DNA of 64,000 bases from Zasmidium citrigriseum (lineage: Eukaryota > Ascomycota > Dothideomycetes > Mycosphaerellales > Mycosphaerellaceae): assembly GCA_002786025.1 (NCBI GenBank), contig NHNW01000012.1:558001-622000 (forward strand), given 5' to 3'. The notes under the pieces were generated by a model, which saw only the letters and a program-made list of their open reading frames with translations, had not been told where the DNA came from and ran no database searches. Made by a program: the position numbers and the translations under genes. Shown here piece after piece: positions 28,367 to 39,510 of this stretch (position 1 is the stretch's first letter; the number at the start of each line of letters is the position of its first letter).

Positions 28367-29232
28367 CTATTCGGTCATGACCCTCTCCATCTCCTCAAAC
28401 ACTCTCCCCTCCCGATCAACAACCTTCAAATCCACAACCTCCAACCAAAAACTACTCTGCATCCCCAATAGCGCTTCCCTCATCCCCTCCACCCGCGGCA
28501 GCATCCTCCTCACCGTCGGAAACATCAAACTCCCAACCTTCTTATAATCAAAGCAATAGTGCGCCGCCGAGCGCCCAAACACATCGACTTCATAATCCAT
28601 CCTCTTCAGCAGGAAGTCCTTCGCGCCGAAGTAGAACGTCTGGACTTTTGTGTGGGCTGGGAAGGAATCGGGGTGGGTGACTTGCAGCACACGCCAGGGC
28701 CGAGCGTGACCCGGCTCGTTGTGCGGAGGAGTGAGTTCGAGGGTTTGGAAGCCGGGACGGGTTAGGAGCCAGGGGAGGGTGAAGTAGTTGTAGATGGCGT
28801 AGGAGCCGAAGTAGAGGAGATTTAAGTCTTCCCACTTCGTCATCAATTCATGGCCCCTGAATAACTCTTCACGGGGATTCTCTTGTTGCTGTAGGACCTC
28901 GCCATGTGCGTTCTCGATCCAGACTTTGTTCGGCATGAAGATCCAGCGATCTGTTGGGTCAACGTCACCGAGGTTGGTGACTACAACATATGGTGTTCCG
29001 TGAGGAGTGATCTTCACGGTGGGAGTACGGGTTTTGGGTCCGAAGCCTTTGAGCTCGAGGGCGGCGCCGTGCCAATTGAGGGTCGCTTGGATCGCTGTGA
29101 GGTTATTGAAGCGGTCGAGGCCGCCGTGGGCAGTGATGATGGAGTTGAGAAGGGCCTGACTGTGACGATAGTCAGGTTGTGAGTATTGGGAAGGGGAAAG
29201 GGACGGACGTACGTTTCCTCGTTGGTGACCAT
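28367..29232 (-). CDS. Uncharacterised conserved protein, family shared with bacteria
   Basis: About 270 residues from two exons: a 20-nt first exon (29232-29213, MVTNEET) and 29159-28367, over a 53-nt intron. The layout HGGLDRFNNLTAIQATLNW near the start, LELKGFGPKTRTPTVKITPHG, ENPREELFRGHELMTKWEDL, LLYFGSYAIYNYFTLPWLL and FGRSAAHYCFDYKKVGSLMF follows a family of uncharacterised 250-270-residue proteins that I recall mainly from actinobacteria and some fungi. It probably forms a lipid-binding-like beta fold, but this is a guess. No signal peptide is present. The very short first exon is typical of genes whose start is easily missed; the alternative GTG at 29017 is not a credible fungal start. 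Confidence 0.75.
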
Positions 29233-29625
29233 GCTTGCGCTACTGACCTATGGCTAGGTCAGGATTGACTCTTCTGGACGTTGGGCGTGCCTCGACCATA
29301 GTCGTCTTATAGCTAGCCGTGGTACTTTCTGTCCTTCACATGATCGTAATGACATTCTCAGCTTGCAAGGTGCCAGCCGCCTCTTCCTCCACCATGTGAT
29401 CATGTTAGTAGGTCTTCCAATGCACAAGCAACGACACGCGTGGCGTAGAAAGTGAATAAACGAACGTTGATAAGCCATCGAAGCCAATTCGGTGTCGTGG
29501 GCACTCGAACATGCATGATTAGTAAACGGTATGCTAGACAGCCAAGATCAACGTCGAATCATTCACTTACATTCTCCCAAAGATGAGAAACTTTTTTGGT
29601 GAACTTACGCCCTAACCATTCAAAC
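29233..29625. other. Intergenic between two minus-strand genes
   Basis: Promoter of the conserved uncharacterised gene and the 3' end of the esterase. Nothing else is supported. Confidence 0.4.
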
Positions 29626-30534
29626 TCACTCTCCAATCTTCCCCCTCACCCACTCTCCAATCTTCCTGATCGACTCATCAGCCTCAGGCGCCTTACCCGC
29701 CATGAACTCAAACACATGCTGCTGCCCTTCCCACACATCCAACACAACCTCCACACCCGCCTTCTTAGCTTTCTCAGCAAACTCCGTCCCAGCATCAAGC
29801 AACATATCGTAACCCCCACACGAAATCCAATGCGGCGGCAGACCCTTCAGATCCGCAAAGGTAGGACTCGCGAGGGGATCTTTCTTCAAAGAAGCATCCC
29901 CGGCGGTGAACCGATCGGCCAATAAATCGACAAAAGCCTTCGTTTGCAAGACGTCGACTTTATCGTTTCGTTGCATCGAGTCGATATTGTTTGTGAGATC
30001 GTACCACGGTGATAGAGCGACGCAAGCTCCAGGTAAAGGAAGACCTCGTTGACGAGCGGCGAGGGGAACACTACTTGCCAGCCCACCGCCACAAGAATCG
30101 CCTGCCGTGACAATGTTCTCGGGTTTGAAACCTTGGTCAAGTAGCCATTTGTACGCGTCGACGCAGTCGTCGATAGCCGCCGGATAAGGATGTTCAGGAG
30201 CAAGCCGATAGTCCACACTCAAAGCAACACAACCACACGCCTTGGCCAAATGAGCAGACATCTTTCGATGACCATTAGGAGAGCCAAAAGCGTAGCCGCC
30301 GCCGTGCATGAAGAGCATGACGTGGTTGGGCGAGGCCTTCTCGGGGCGGATCCAGATGCATGGTCGACCTGCTGCAGTGATAGACTCGTAGGAGACTCCG
30401 GCAGCTTCTGAAGCTGCTGTATGGACTTGATCGTAGACGCAGCGCGCGAGGAAGTGGTTGTCGTCTTGGGGAAATTGGGAGGCGAGGTGCGTGTAGAGCT
30501 CGGCGAGAGCTTGGGATTCTTTGCTTGGTGGCAT
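29626..30534 (-). CDS. Alpha/beta-hydrolase esterase, HSL type
   Basis: Carboxylesterase or lipase of the hormone-sensitive-lipase group. A single exon from the ATG at 30534 (MPPSKESQ) encodes 302 residues. The oxyanion-hole motif HGGGYAFGS, SVDYRLAPEHPYPAAIDD and the nucleophile elbow GDSCGGG mark the family. The catalytic Asp is probably in GGYDMLLDAG and the His in QQHVFEF. No signal peptide is present, so it is likely cytosolic. The substrate cannot be told. Upstream codons are open but contain no ATG. Confidence 0.9.
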   Translation of the reverse strand: MPPSKESQALAELYTHLASQFPQDDNHFLARCVYDQVHTAASEAAGVSYESITAAGRPCIWIRPEKASPNHVMLFMHGGGYAFGSPNGHRKMSAHLAKACGCVALSVDYRLAPEHPYPAAIDDCVDAYKWLLDQGFKPENIVTAGDSCGGGLASSVPLAARQRGLPLPGACVALSPWYDLTNNIDSMQRNDKVDVLQTKAFVDLLADRFTAGDASLKKDPLASPTFADLKGLPPHWISCGGYDMLLDAGTEFAEKAKKAGVEVVLDVWEGQQHVFEFMAGKAPEADESIRKIGEWVRGKIGE

Positions 30535-30948
30535 TGGGGAGCCGAATCTATTATTGGTGGTTCGAATATCGATAGGCGGTCGGTCGCTGATGTCTCTTCT
30601 TTCTGAATGTGATTTCGCTTGGTATTGATGCTGATGTCGAAGTTTTTTGTCAGTGCAGTGCAACTGGCAGGTTCGTCCCTGGTGCTTGCCTCAAGAATCC
30701 ATGATTTCATCGCCCCGCTCTTGCTCTGGCATTTCAAGGGGACCATCCAATTCGCAGGCAAATTCTGAAATTCTGCCTACCGTAGTGCAACGCTTTCATG
30801 TGAACGCAATGGCAGTAAGTGAATGATATCGTCCGATCTTGACATAGTGGTCGTCTTCAGGTCGCTATTTCCAGCTAGGATCCGACACAGCCCGGCTGAA
30901 AGCATTTTGCCAGGGGATATAGCCTCCATATCCCATTAACATCGCGCC
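30535..30948. other. Intergenic
   Basis: Esterase promoter and the 3' end of the next minus-strand gene. No feature recognised. Confidence 0.4.
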
Positions 30949-31353
30949 TCAATCTCTCCCCTCCCCTCTCTCCCAATCCCACTCCCACGCTCCCCTCACA
31001 GCCCTTCCATTCAACCACCTCACCCCCATCACAACGCCCAAAACCCCAACAAGCCCATACCAACTCACAATCCCCGAACGAACGATGCCTCCCAATCGCA
31101 AGAGCATAGATCCTTCATCGACTCTACTGCTCTGCGCAGCCACATCCAGAACCCAAGCCGTGAAAAGCAACTCGAGTGGTACGAGAACAAGGCCGAACAG
31201 GAGGTGCAATTTTGAAAACCGACGGTCGCGATGGGTGAGGATTGCGAGGAGCGCGAGGATCGCGAGGACGGAGATGAGGGTGCTGAGGAGCATGGTGGTG
31301 TGGAGGAAAATTTGGGAAGGCGGCATTGTGGTCGTTGTAAGGGTTTGGCGCAT
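30949..31353 (-). CDS. Small three-helix membrane protein, hypothetical
   Basis: I do not recognise this 134-residue protein. Three hydrophobic segments are clear, at about residues 21-40 (MLLSTLISVLAILALLAIL), 49-70 and 94-111, separated by a basic THRDRRFSK loop and a polar loop. The tail is charged and Trp-rich (GAWEWDWERGE). Translation may start at 31353 or at the second ATG, 31326 (MPPSQIF), which has the better A at -3. It is a single exon. Confidence 0.65.
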   Translation of the reverse strand: MRQTLTTTTMPPSQIFLHTTMLLSTLISVLAILALLAILTHRDRRFSKLHLLFGLVLVPLELLFTAWVLDVAAQSSRVDEGSMLLRLGGIVRSGIVSWYGLVGVLGVVMGVRWLNGRAVRGAWEWDWERGEGRD

Positions 31354-31605
31354 TGATGATCCAGCTGAGGTTGCCGTATTGTCGAATGTCGGGAGGCGTT
31401 ATGAGGTCGCAATCGAATGGGCCTGCTGTTGTTGCTGAACAATCGTGAATATGTCGATGTCTGCATTGAACGGTGTTCTCTGGTGATCAAATCAGTCTTG
31501 TGCGTTCACCTACTCATCTGAAGCCACTTGACGCCTCGTGATCAGCTTTTGCCAGCAACACATGCCATGACTGTACATTGTATTCTACACTACCTGTACA
31601 TCTTC

Positions 31606-32712
31606 TCAGCTGACTAGCAGAATGACACTGCCCAGCTGGCGTCTGAGATCCTCCTTTTCTACATCATGGGTATCCTCCACCTCACCCCACTGCTCTGTCT
31701 GGTGCAGAAGCTCGAGAGTCGCCGCTTCGGCCGCCTCGTTTATGCCAAATTTATCTGTATCCATGCCTGGTCCTCTTTGCAAATGCTTCCACTCTGAACT
31801 CCATTCTACAACCATGCGTACAGCGATGAGCAAGCTCTTCGTGGCCAACACCCCTCTTTCGAGGGCAGCCAGCTCGAATGCCGGAAGGCCAGTGATCCAT
31901 CCTCGAATGATCTCGGTCGTCATCTCCGGTTGCTTTCTTGGTACGATGCTGTCTTCGGATAGGATTTCCACAATCTCGACACCCGGAAAAACATGGGTGG
32001 TTAAGAAAGCGAGAATAGGCTCTGCGACCTCTCTTTGCTTCTCCCTCAAGCTCTTGGATGATCGTCCCTCTATTGGATCGTGCCTGTTCTTCGCAGGAGC
32101 CCAGCAAAGCAGTGTGTCGGTGCCAAGGTAGCGCATCACGGTCTTGACGATGCTGTCCCTGATGGTAGAGTTGCCCTGCTGATCCGCAGCTTGTATGTCC
32201 ATAGCTCGTGATATCAACGACGTCAAGGGAATGTAATGCTGCTTCAGAGCTTGCTGGGCTGATATAAGTTGATCCCATTCCATTGCGATGGACGCAGCCA
32301 ACGCTCGTTTGCTCTTCGGCAGAGTAAGGACTTGTCGCGTAGCAGTTCGGACAGGTCGAGTGTCCAGCAATATTTGCAACCCTTCATCAGTCTCTTTCAC
32401 CGACACATTCTTCCAGAAGCGCTTCGCAAGAGCAGAAGTAGGTTTTGATGGATTGACTTTGGTGTTCTGGCTTTGGCGAAACTGCTCGGCTTGCTGTCTC
32501 TTCCGGGCCATTCGATCCTGGGCGTAGGATGGCGAAGCTTGTGGAGCAGTTGGCGGAGGGCCGGGCACAGTAGGATGGGCAATGGGAGTTGCCTCGTTGG
32601 CTGGCGTCGTATGGAGCAGGCATCTTGCGCAGATGGACGGCGAACGAAGCTGTCGGCGGGCGCTCAGCGAAGAGGCCGTCCTGAGAGATGATCGCAACAG
32701 AGCTGAGTCCAT
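31606..32712 (-). CDS. ATP12: ATP12, mitochondrial F1-ATPase assembly chaperone
   Basis: Chaperone that binds the F1 alpha subunit during ATP synthase assembly in the mitochondrial matrix. A single exon from the first ATG at 32712 encodes 368 residues. The N-terminus is a mitochondrial presequence (Arg/Ser-rich, ending near CARCLLHTTPANEA). The ATP12 core includes RFWKNVSVKETDEGLQILLD, RPVRTATRQVLTLPKSKRAL, AMEWDQL, YIPLTSLISRAMD, YLGTDTLLCW and the C-terminal helical SLLIAVRMVVEWSSEW. Length and motif order match the family. Confidence 0.96.
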   Translation of the reverse strand: MDSALLRSSLRTASSLSARRQLRSPSICARCLLHTTPANEATPIAHPTVPGPPPTAPQASPSYAQDRMARKRQQAEQFRQSQNTKVNPSKPTSALAKRFWKNVSVKETDEGLQILLDTRPVRTATRQVLTLPKSKRALAASIAMEWDQLISAQQALKQHYIPLTSLISRAMDIQAADQQGNSTIRDSIVKTVMRYLGTDTLLCWAPAKNRHDPIEGRSSKSLREKQREVAEPILAFLTTHVFPGVEIVEILSEDSIVPRKQPEMTTEIIRGWITGLPAFELAALERGVLATKSLLIAVRMVVEWSSEWKHLQRGPGMDTDKFGINEAAEAATLELLHQTEQWGEVEDTHDVEKEDLRRQLGSVILLVS

Positions 32713-33625
32713 CGTTGCGGTCAAGTACGAGGCTGAGTGAGGCCTGATTGATGTCGATGGCGGTGTCAATAGCTCGGTCGATACGAAGACTTCATCAAGT
32801 TTCAGGTGAAGTCACAGCACAGACATCGGCAAAATGACCCGACGTCTCGGACTAGCGCCAACCAAAGATGAGCCGCACAGCTGATCCTTCGCGCCCAGCT
32901 GTCGGAAACAACTCTGCTGAATTATGCACAGAATACGAGCAACGGATCTCTCCACAACCACCCCTTCACCGCATTGTTAATGGCTGAGCTGAGGCAGCTG
33001 AGCAGACGAGGTGTGCTGGTCGGAAAATAACCCGCCGATCTTGTCTACAGCCTCATGGATCGTCGGTTGGAAGTCATGGCCCAGCGCCGAGGGATGAATA
33101 GAGTTGAGAGCGCAAGGCGTGACGCGTGACACCGAATCACACGGGTTAGGTAAGCGAACTACAGCAGCGCGGAATGGTCGCAGCTTGCAGTGAAGAAGCA
33201 TACCATCTGCAATTGTAAGAATCCTGCGGACGGGAGTGACTCTGCCCTACCGCACAACTCGGATGCAACCGTGGAACGACAGGGCCAATCTCCACCGTGA
33301 CCGCCTGAGGCCCGTCTCCGCCCACGTCCACGCTTTTGCGGAGAAGCTGCTGGTGCTGGCTAGCCGTTCTGGCCTGCAGCCCTCCGTCACCAGCGCCCGC
33401 CCGTAGTCCTCTTTCTCCACCGCACAATATCCCGATCCTGCTCTATTCGACTGTCTCCTTTGACCCTTCCACCGGGCATGCGCGCGCCTATGTGGCCCAC
33501 CTCCACCCAGCAAGCATCCATATCGCCCGCAATATAGACCTCGCCCGACTGCGGGGATCGCTGTGTGAAGCGAGCCAGGGCCGCCGACGGCACCTCTGCG
33601 CGCGACTCCAGCGCACATGTGAAAC
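32713..33625. promoter_or_regulatory. Long divergent interval ATP12 / Zn2Cys6 factor
   Basis: The 913 bp between start codons hold the ATP12 promoter and a long C/T-rich leader and promoter for the transcription factor. No frame with homology is seen. The long upstream region is typical of regulator genes. Confidence 0.45.
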
Positions 33626-36600
33626 ATGCAGCGAGACGATGCCCTCCCCCAGCACCCCAACGTGGGAGCACCGCCTGCCCCCAAGAACCAGCAACAGCAA
33701 CAGCCCAAGGCTCTGCGCTTCGTCACCAACTACGGCGCGCCACATCCCAAACGGTCAGTCATGGGCAAAACCCCGGCCCATGAGCCATATTCCCAAGCTG
33801 ACAGTTCTCTCATAGACGACGAATTGGCGCCGCATGCCTGACATGCCGAAAGCGAAAGACTGCTTGCTCCGGAGAACGACCGTTCTGCGAGACGTGCAAG
33901 CAGAATAAGCTCGACTGCGCTGGATACTCGACCGAAACTCCCTCCACCCCGGGCCATAAGCGCAATGCCTCCGATGCGCCTACTCGAAGGCCGTCAGAGC
34001 AAGATGGGAATGCCAGCAGCAAAAAGAGACCGATGTCGCCCAACAATCAAGAGTCCAAGCAGGATCGTAATGAGCTGTCGCGGACTGTCTCTGGCGGTCA
34101 GTCGCCCAGGAACATGGCGGAGAATGCGCAGTCTACGGAGGGCTCTAGAAATGGAGACGTCAGAGATTCGCTGTTCTCGGGACCGCGAAATCGCATGCCA
34201 TACTTTCGATGGCTGGGTCCAACAGCAATCATGCCTGGATTCAAGCAAATGGTCGTCAAAGTCAAGCGGCAAGACACTGATGTTGCGCGATCATCCACAA
34301 ATGGAGAGCCCGTACGATCGCCGTCCTTGAACAATCTACATGCGAACGAGCCCAGGGTCCCATCTCTCTATTCGAATACCCCGGCCGCAGTAGAGTCGGA
34401 CATGCGAACGCCCCTCAACCTACCCTTCTACGATACTTCGCCCATGCCACCGAGCGAGTTGATCACCCACTTGGCCAACACATTCTTTACCCATCTCGGC
34501 TGTAACTATCCCTTCCTGCAACGAGAACGATTTTTGCGAGATCTGGAGGAGAAGCAGGTGGATGCCATCTTGGTGGACGCCGTTTGCGCCCTGGCCGCTC
34601 GCTTCTCCACCCACTCTCTTCTGACGCAAGCCGCAAACGATAGCGAAAATAAATCCAGTCCGGCCGAGTACGGACATGCATTTGCCCAGCGAGCGAAGAC
34701 AGCTTTGATCGATACGTATGCTTGCCCAAGCGTGGCTGCGGCGCAGGCTGCGCTCTTACTTGCCTATAACGAATTTGGCGAGCAGCGCGATAGTGGGCTG
34801 TGGATGTATCTTGGTATCTCGATTCGGCTTGCCCAGGATCTCGGGTTGCACAAGCTCGAGGGCCTCCAATACGTGGGCAAAGACGGTCCGACTCCAAAGG
34901 TGGTGAAACGAGAGTCTCAGAGTGGAGGCAAATCCGGCGATGCGGTGCCGACTTTGAAGAGCGTGGGTAAAGCTGCTGACAAGTCAAAAGATGCCACAAA
35001 TTCGGCGCGGCAAAGCCCTGAAGAGCAAAAGGAGATGGAAGAAACCAAGGCTGTCGAACAAGAACGGGTCGACACATTTTGGGCCATCTTCTTCCTCGAT
35101 CGCGTGGTTTCCTCTGGAACTGGTCGAAGGAGTACACTTCGCGACAAGGACATTGAGCTATCGTTCCCCTCACTTACCCACACGAACGGCAAATCGGACT
35201 GGCCTCCACCGTTCCCTGCTCTTATCCGGATTGTACATTTGTACGGACGAGTCGCTGATCTACTCAACAGCATCAAGGAGCCATCAGACATCACGACAGA
35301 CACACCGAAACGACTGGCAGCAATGGAGAGTCAAGTCACGAGCTTCTACCAAGGCCTGTCCACACGACTGCACTTCGACGCGGTCAACTTCCAGCACTAT
35401 ATGAAGGCTGGAGAGGGCACCAATTTCGTTCTGCTTCATTTCTGGTTTCATGTTCTGATCGTTCTCCTGCACCAGCCAACACTTCTCAAGACGTTTGAAG
35501 GCAAAATGCTGCAGCTCTTCCCCAACTCGCAGCAGCTTTCTATGAGCAGCGCAAAGACCATCGCCGATATTCTAAGCTATTCGCAGCTGATGGACGCCAA
35601 AGCGTCGCTTGGCAACCCCTTTACGACCCAGCCAATCTACATTGCCGCCTGCGCTTTCTTGAAAGAGACAGCAGAACAGACGGCAACAAGCAATGCTCAG
35701 TCCCGTGCTAATAGCCCCTCACGTAGCAAGGACACGACCAGCGACAGCACTCCATCTACCAATGGAACACCTGTATCGACTCTTAGGAAGGCTTCGATCT
35801 CTGGCATCACCATTCAGAATACTTCACCTATTGGAAGGGTCGAAGGGGCAGATGGTAAGAAGCTAGCCAAGCACACTTTGTTGGCCACTGCAGCAAGTCA
35901 GCACTATCAGCTATGCTACAAAGCACTGCAATCCCTGGAAACGTACTGGGCAGGCACCAAATACATCTTGACCGTGCTGGATCAAAAGTTCGAAGGAGTT
36001 GGCGACCCACTGCTCTACACCGTCGAGGAAGGAGAGTCATCGATGGAACAACCTCGTCCGGAGCCTGCTTTCACCTCACCAGGATGGCGAAGGAAACTCA
36101 GCTGGGGCCCCTATGGATCAAGTTCGAACATGGACAACATGCAGTCACCGTTCTGGCCTCCAAAAGGATTCGGGCACATCCCTGGTAGTCCCAAGGGCGC
36201 GGATCTTACTAAAGGTACGTGGTTGGGTGCGCAAGAGCCAGCTGCGGTTGGCCCCGCTGACAATGGTTACACAGCCATCGGCTGGACACTGACTGGAACG
36301 ATGAATTCACCGTCCACAAACCTGGCCTGGCACTACGCGAGCGGCGGTCAGAATCCCAACATTGATCCACGGCTCAGCTCGCTTAACCCCTCGGAATATG
36401 AAGCTGCAACTGGTCAGTTGCAGAACGTGCAGTATCCAAAGCATCTGCGTAATGGCTCTGGATCGGCGACTTCCTCGCAGAGATTGGCTGGACAAGATAA
36501 GCTGAACCGGCAACCACCCCAGAAATTCACTCCGGGTGGCACAGCAGTCGACGCCAAGCCAATGATGGGTCTCAACTCTCCATTCAGCCAGGCAGGGAGT

Positions 36601-36945
36601 GCAGGATCTCCATCCAACCCCATGTCTACGCCATTCCCGCAGGGCATGCATCCGCAGATGCACAACGGAGCTGGTCCGACGAGTGGGGGCGCGCACATGA
36701 ACGGGAATCTTCACCAGCATTACCCAACTTTCCCCGATGGCCAGGCGAACTTCCCAATGAATTTCATGCCGGGTGATATGATGATAGAATCGCAAGATGT
36801 GGATATGAGTATGTTGGGTTTGGATATGATGCCTTGGTTCGACTCCTATCCAACCCACGACATGATGGGGCTGTTCGACCCGAACACGACTGGTGGAGCG
36901 AATGCCTCTGGAGCTGGAGGAGCTGGACAGCAGGGACAACATTAG
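33626..36945 (+). CDS. Zn2Cys6 fungal transcription factor with fungal_trans domain
   Basis: Zinc-cluster regulator of about 1065 residues; target genes unknown. Exons are 33626-33753, 33816-36214 and 36275-36945. Intron 1 (62 nt) lies just before the DNA-binding domain, so exon 1 supplies MQRDDALPQHPNVG and a polyGln run. Exon 2 opens with the cluster CLTCRKRKTACSGERPFC and its remaining cysteines, in C-x2-C-x6-C-x6-C-x2-C-x6-C spacing. The middle domain has LANTFFTHLGCNYPFLQRERF and the fungal_trans signature SGLWMYLGISIRLAQDLGLHK. Bases 36215-36274 are a 60-nt in-frame intron (GTACGT, GCTGACA, ACAG). The C-terminus is Gly/Asn/Met-rich and may activate transcription. Confidence 0.93.
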
Positions 36946-37464
36946 GGATTGAACAGCTCTCTGACATCGCTTGGTTCACACTTCGACAGAGGACATCAAA
37001 GGAGGGATTCAGCCACATGAGCAAATCCAGCTCAATCATTAAGGCATGGCGAACGGGCGAATGACAGGACAGCAGGTGGAAACAAACCGCATGTGCCCTT
37101 TGAATGCCCTGTGATCTTTCAGCGCGGTGTTAGGAGTCTTGGTATTCTTGGGAGAGGACTTAAATGACGGTTTTTGAGCGATGAACGCCCTACTACATAC
37201 GACGTCTGGGAGTTTGTGAGTCATTACTTGTACAGCAGGAGGCCTGAACTTGGTGATGGTTACACAGCACCAAAATCACATCACCTTTTGGGAACGGAGA
37301 TATTTGATGACTAACAAGAAAAGCTCATGTACGGACCGAACATCGGCCTATCGAAAAGGCCAAGGTCATTCAAATATTCGAATTGAGTTCACCACCATCA
37401 CCTTTCTTCTTCAACCTCACCTCACCTCATCACCTTCCCACATATCAACACCCCTCTCGCCATC
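36946..37464. other. Intergenic
   Basis: Transcription-factor 3' end and the promoter of the DUF1989 gene; C/T-rich near 37380-37460. No gene seen. Confidence 0.4.
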
Positions 37465-38387
37465 ATGCCTTCAGAACACCCTCCCGTCCCCGCGTACCAA
37501 GCAACCCTCGGCTCGATCCTCAACGCCGACAAGAAATTCTACGACTCCATCGCTTCAGCCAAAAGGACACTCGTGGAGAGTTTCGTCCTCCCCATCCGCT
37601 CAGGCAAAGCATGGAAAGCACCCGCCGGCCATATAATCCGGATCTCGACGCCTGAAGGGCCGTAAGTTCTATCATCTCACCACCCATAAACCTCTAACAT
37701 ATACTCAGACAAGTCGGCGACCTAAACCTCTGGTCCCTCCACAACCCCCGCGAACGCTTCTGGGCCTCCCGCACCCGCCAACTCCACGCCAGCCACGTCT
37801 CAACCTACGACCGCCTGTGGTCCTGTCTTCCCTACCTGCGTCCCATGGTCACAATCATAGCCGACTCATTATCAACCTACGGCGTCGACAAATGGGGCGG
37901 CCGATGCCACGATCTCCTCGGAACGCGCTGTGATCCCTACGTCAACAAAATGCTCTCTGGAGACTCGTACGATTTCCACTGCCACTCCAATTTGACGCGT
38001 GCTGTTCTGCCATGGGGTCTGACGGAGTTTGACGTCCATGATGTGATTAATGTGTTTCAGGTTACGGGGTTGGATGGGGAGGGGAGGTATTTTATGGAGG
38101 CTTGTCCCGCCACCAAGGGGGATTGCATTGAGTTTTTCGCGGAGATGGATTTGCTCATGGCGCTGAGTACGTGTCCCGGGGGCGATCTGAGTACGTGGGG
38201 GTGGGGAGAGGGTGGGAGTGGAGAGGGGGGTGAGAAGAAGAGTATGTTGGAGTGTTGTCGGCCGCTCAAGGTGGAGGTTTTTAGACTTGAGGATCAGGGT
38301 GTGCTTGAGGGGTGGAGGGGTTTCGAGGTGCCGGATTATAGGGGGGCGCATGGGATGGCGGTGCCGGAGGGGGAGAAGCAAGGTTAA
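37465..38387 (+). CDS. DUF1989 (urea-carboxylase-associated type) protein
   Basis: Two exons, 37465-37661 and 37709-38387, with a 47-nt intron, give 291 residues. Segments AGHIIRISTPEG, GDLNLWSLHNPRERFW, CHSNLTRAV, VHDVINVFQVTGLD and the Cys/Asp-containing block around ATKGDCIEFFAEMDLLMALS with CPGGDLSTW match DUF1989. Bacterial members sit next to urea carboxylase and may bind a metal or small nitrogen compound; the activity of fungal members is not established. A Gly-rich insert (WGEGGSGEGGEKK) lies near residue 235. The gene converges with the small secreted protein gene, with 38 bp between coding ends. Confidence 0.88.
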
Positions 38388-38425
38388 GATAGGGGCTTCG
38401 TTGTGCTGGTATAGATGATCTTGGT

Positions 38426-38804
38426 CTATCGCTTTGATATGGATCTTTTTTCGTTCCTCTCTAGCTCGTCCCGCATTTGCTTGCCGTCGGTATGCATCCG
38501 TTGTAACAGCCGTAGCTCGCGCACGATGCGTCGCCATCTGCGCCAGGGATCTGGAGCAGAAGCAAGGTCAGTAGCGCTCTTGTGGAGTTCGTTTGACTTG
38601 TAACCTACGCAAGTGATGTCGTAGCACTTGAACGACGGTCCTCCATACGGGTATGGAGCGGCAGGTACCTGATGAAGTGAAGTCAGTAAAAGCCATCAAG
38701 GTGCTCAGCGACAGCCTTACGAAATACGGCGATATGCCTTGCGGTAATGCAAACCCCAGCGAAAGCATGCTCATCAAAGCAGCAATGGGATAGAGGAGAT
38801 TCAT
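38426..38804 (-). CDS. Small secreted protein, 108 residues
   Basis: Exon 1 (38804-38721) encodes a signal peptide, MNLLYPIAALMSMLSLGFA. Exon 2 (38668-38426) follows a 52-nt intron (GTAAGG donor, ACTGACT branch, CAG acceptor). The spliced frame continues VPAAPYPYGGPSFKCYDITCVG and ends after a basic region (RRWRRIVRELRLL, NEKRSISKR). Only two cysteines are visible in the mature part. A minus-strand TATAAA lies at about 38954-38949. No family is recognised. Size, signal peptide and lack of domain fit a candidate effector or secreted peptide precursor, but function is unknown. Unspliced reading gives a different, probably wrong C-terminus. Confidence 0.65.
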
Positions 38805-39510
38805 CTTGCTGTTGTGCTCTCCGAACGTCGACGATGGAGCAATTCAGAAAATGTTGCGAACTGCTGCAGGGGCCCGGTACCTTGTAAAGATGGAAGATCG
38901 TTCCTGCGTGCCACGTATCAATCCCAACAAGCTGACACCTAGTTCATCTTTATAGGCGGTCGATCAAAGATATAAACTTCGCAGCCCCAGAGACGTTTGT
39001 CGTTGGTAGGAACGCTGACCAAGCCGCACGCGGTTCGTGCTTGGCGGATCCTTTGGTGTGGTTCCTCGTTGGAGCGGCGAACAAAGCGAGAAAGCGAGCA
39101 AGATGTTCGGGCCTAACGAGAACTGGGTCTCGCAGGAGCTGTGGGTGGGCGATCGAAGCAAGGGCGGTGAAATTCGTTGCTCAATGCGGTGGGTAGGATG
39201 GTATGAATAAGTCGCCAAGTTGCCGCTGGTGACGCCTCCGACGTTATGAGGGCGTTGACGATGTTGATATTGGCGAAGATCTCCGAGCGCCGCAAAACGA
39301 ATCCAAAGTCGTCCTTCTTGAGATTTATAGCTGATGGTCAGGTTGAAATTGGCCCTATAGGTTCGTGCGCGGTAGTTACCAATTTCGTGATTCGAAACAG
39401 CCATGGCTAAGAATAATAGTCTTTTTCCACGCGAGTTCCATGCTTCCATGACAGGCATCAGGCATCACCAGCTTAGCGCTCGCGCCATGTTTAAGGAGAC
39501 CTGGAATCCC
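38805..39510. other. Intergenic
   Basis: A long minus-strand open frame (39458-38964) lacks coding codon bias or homology and is not called. It contains the promoter of the small secreted protein. Confidence 0.4.

Noticed and set aside
33247..33729. 160-codon Gly/Cys-rich minus-strand frame
   Set aside because: Artefact of the GC-rich leader and first exon of the Zn2Cys6 gene.
38964..39458. 164-codon minus-strand open frame
   Set aside because: No codon bias, no domain and no sensible start context.
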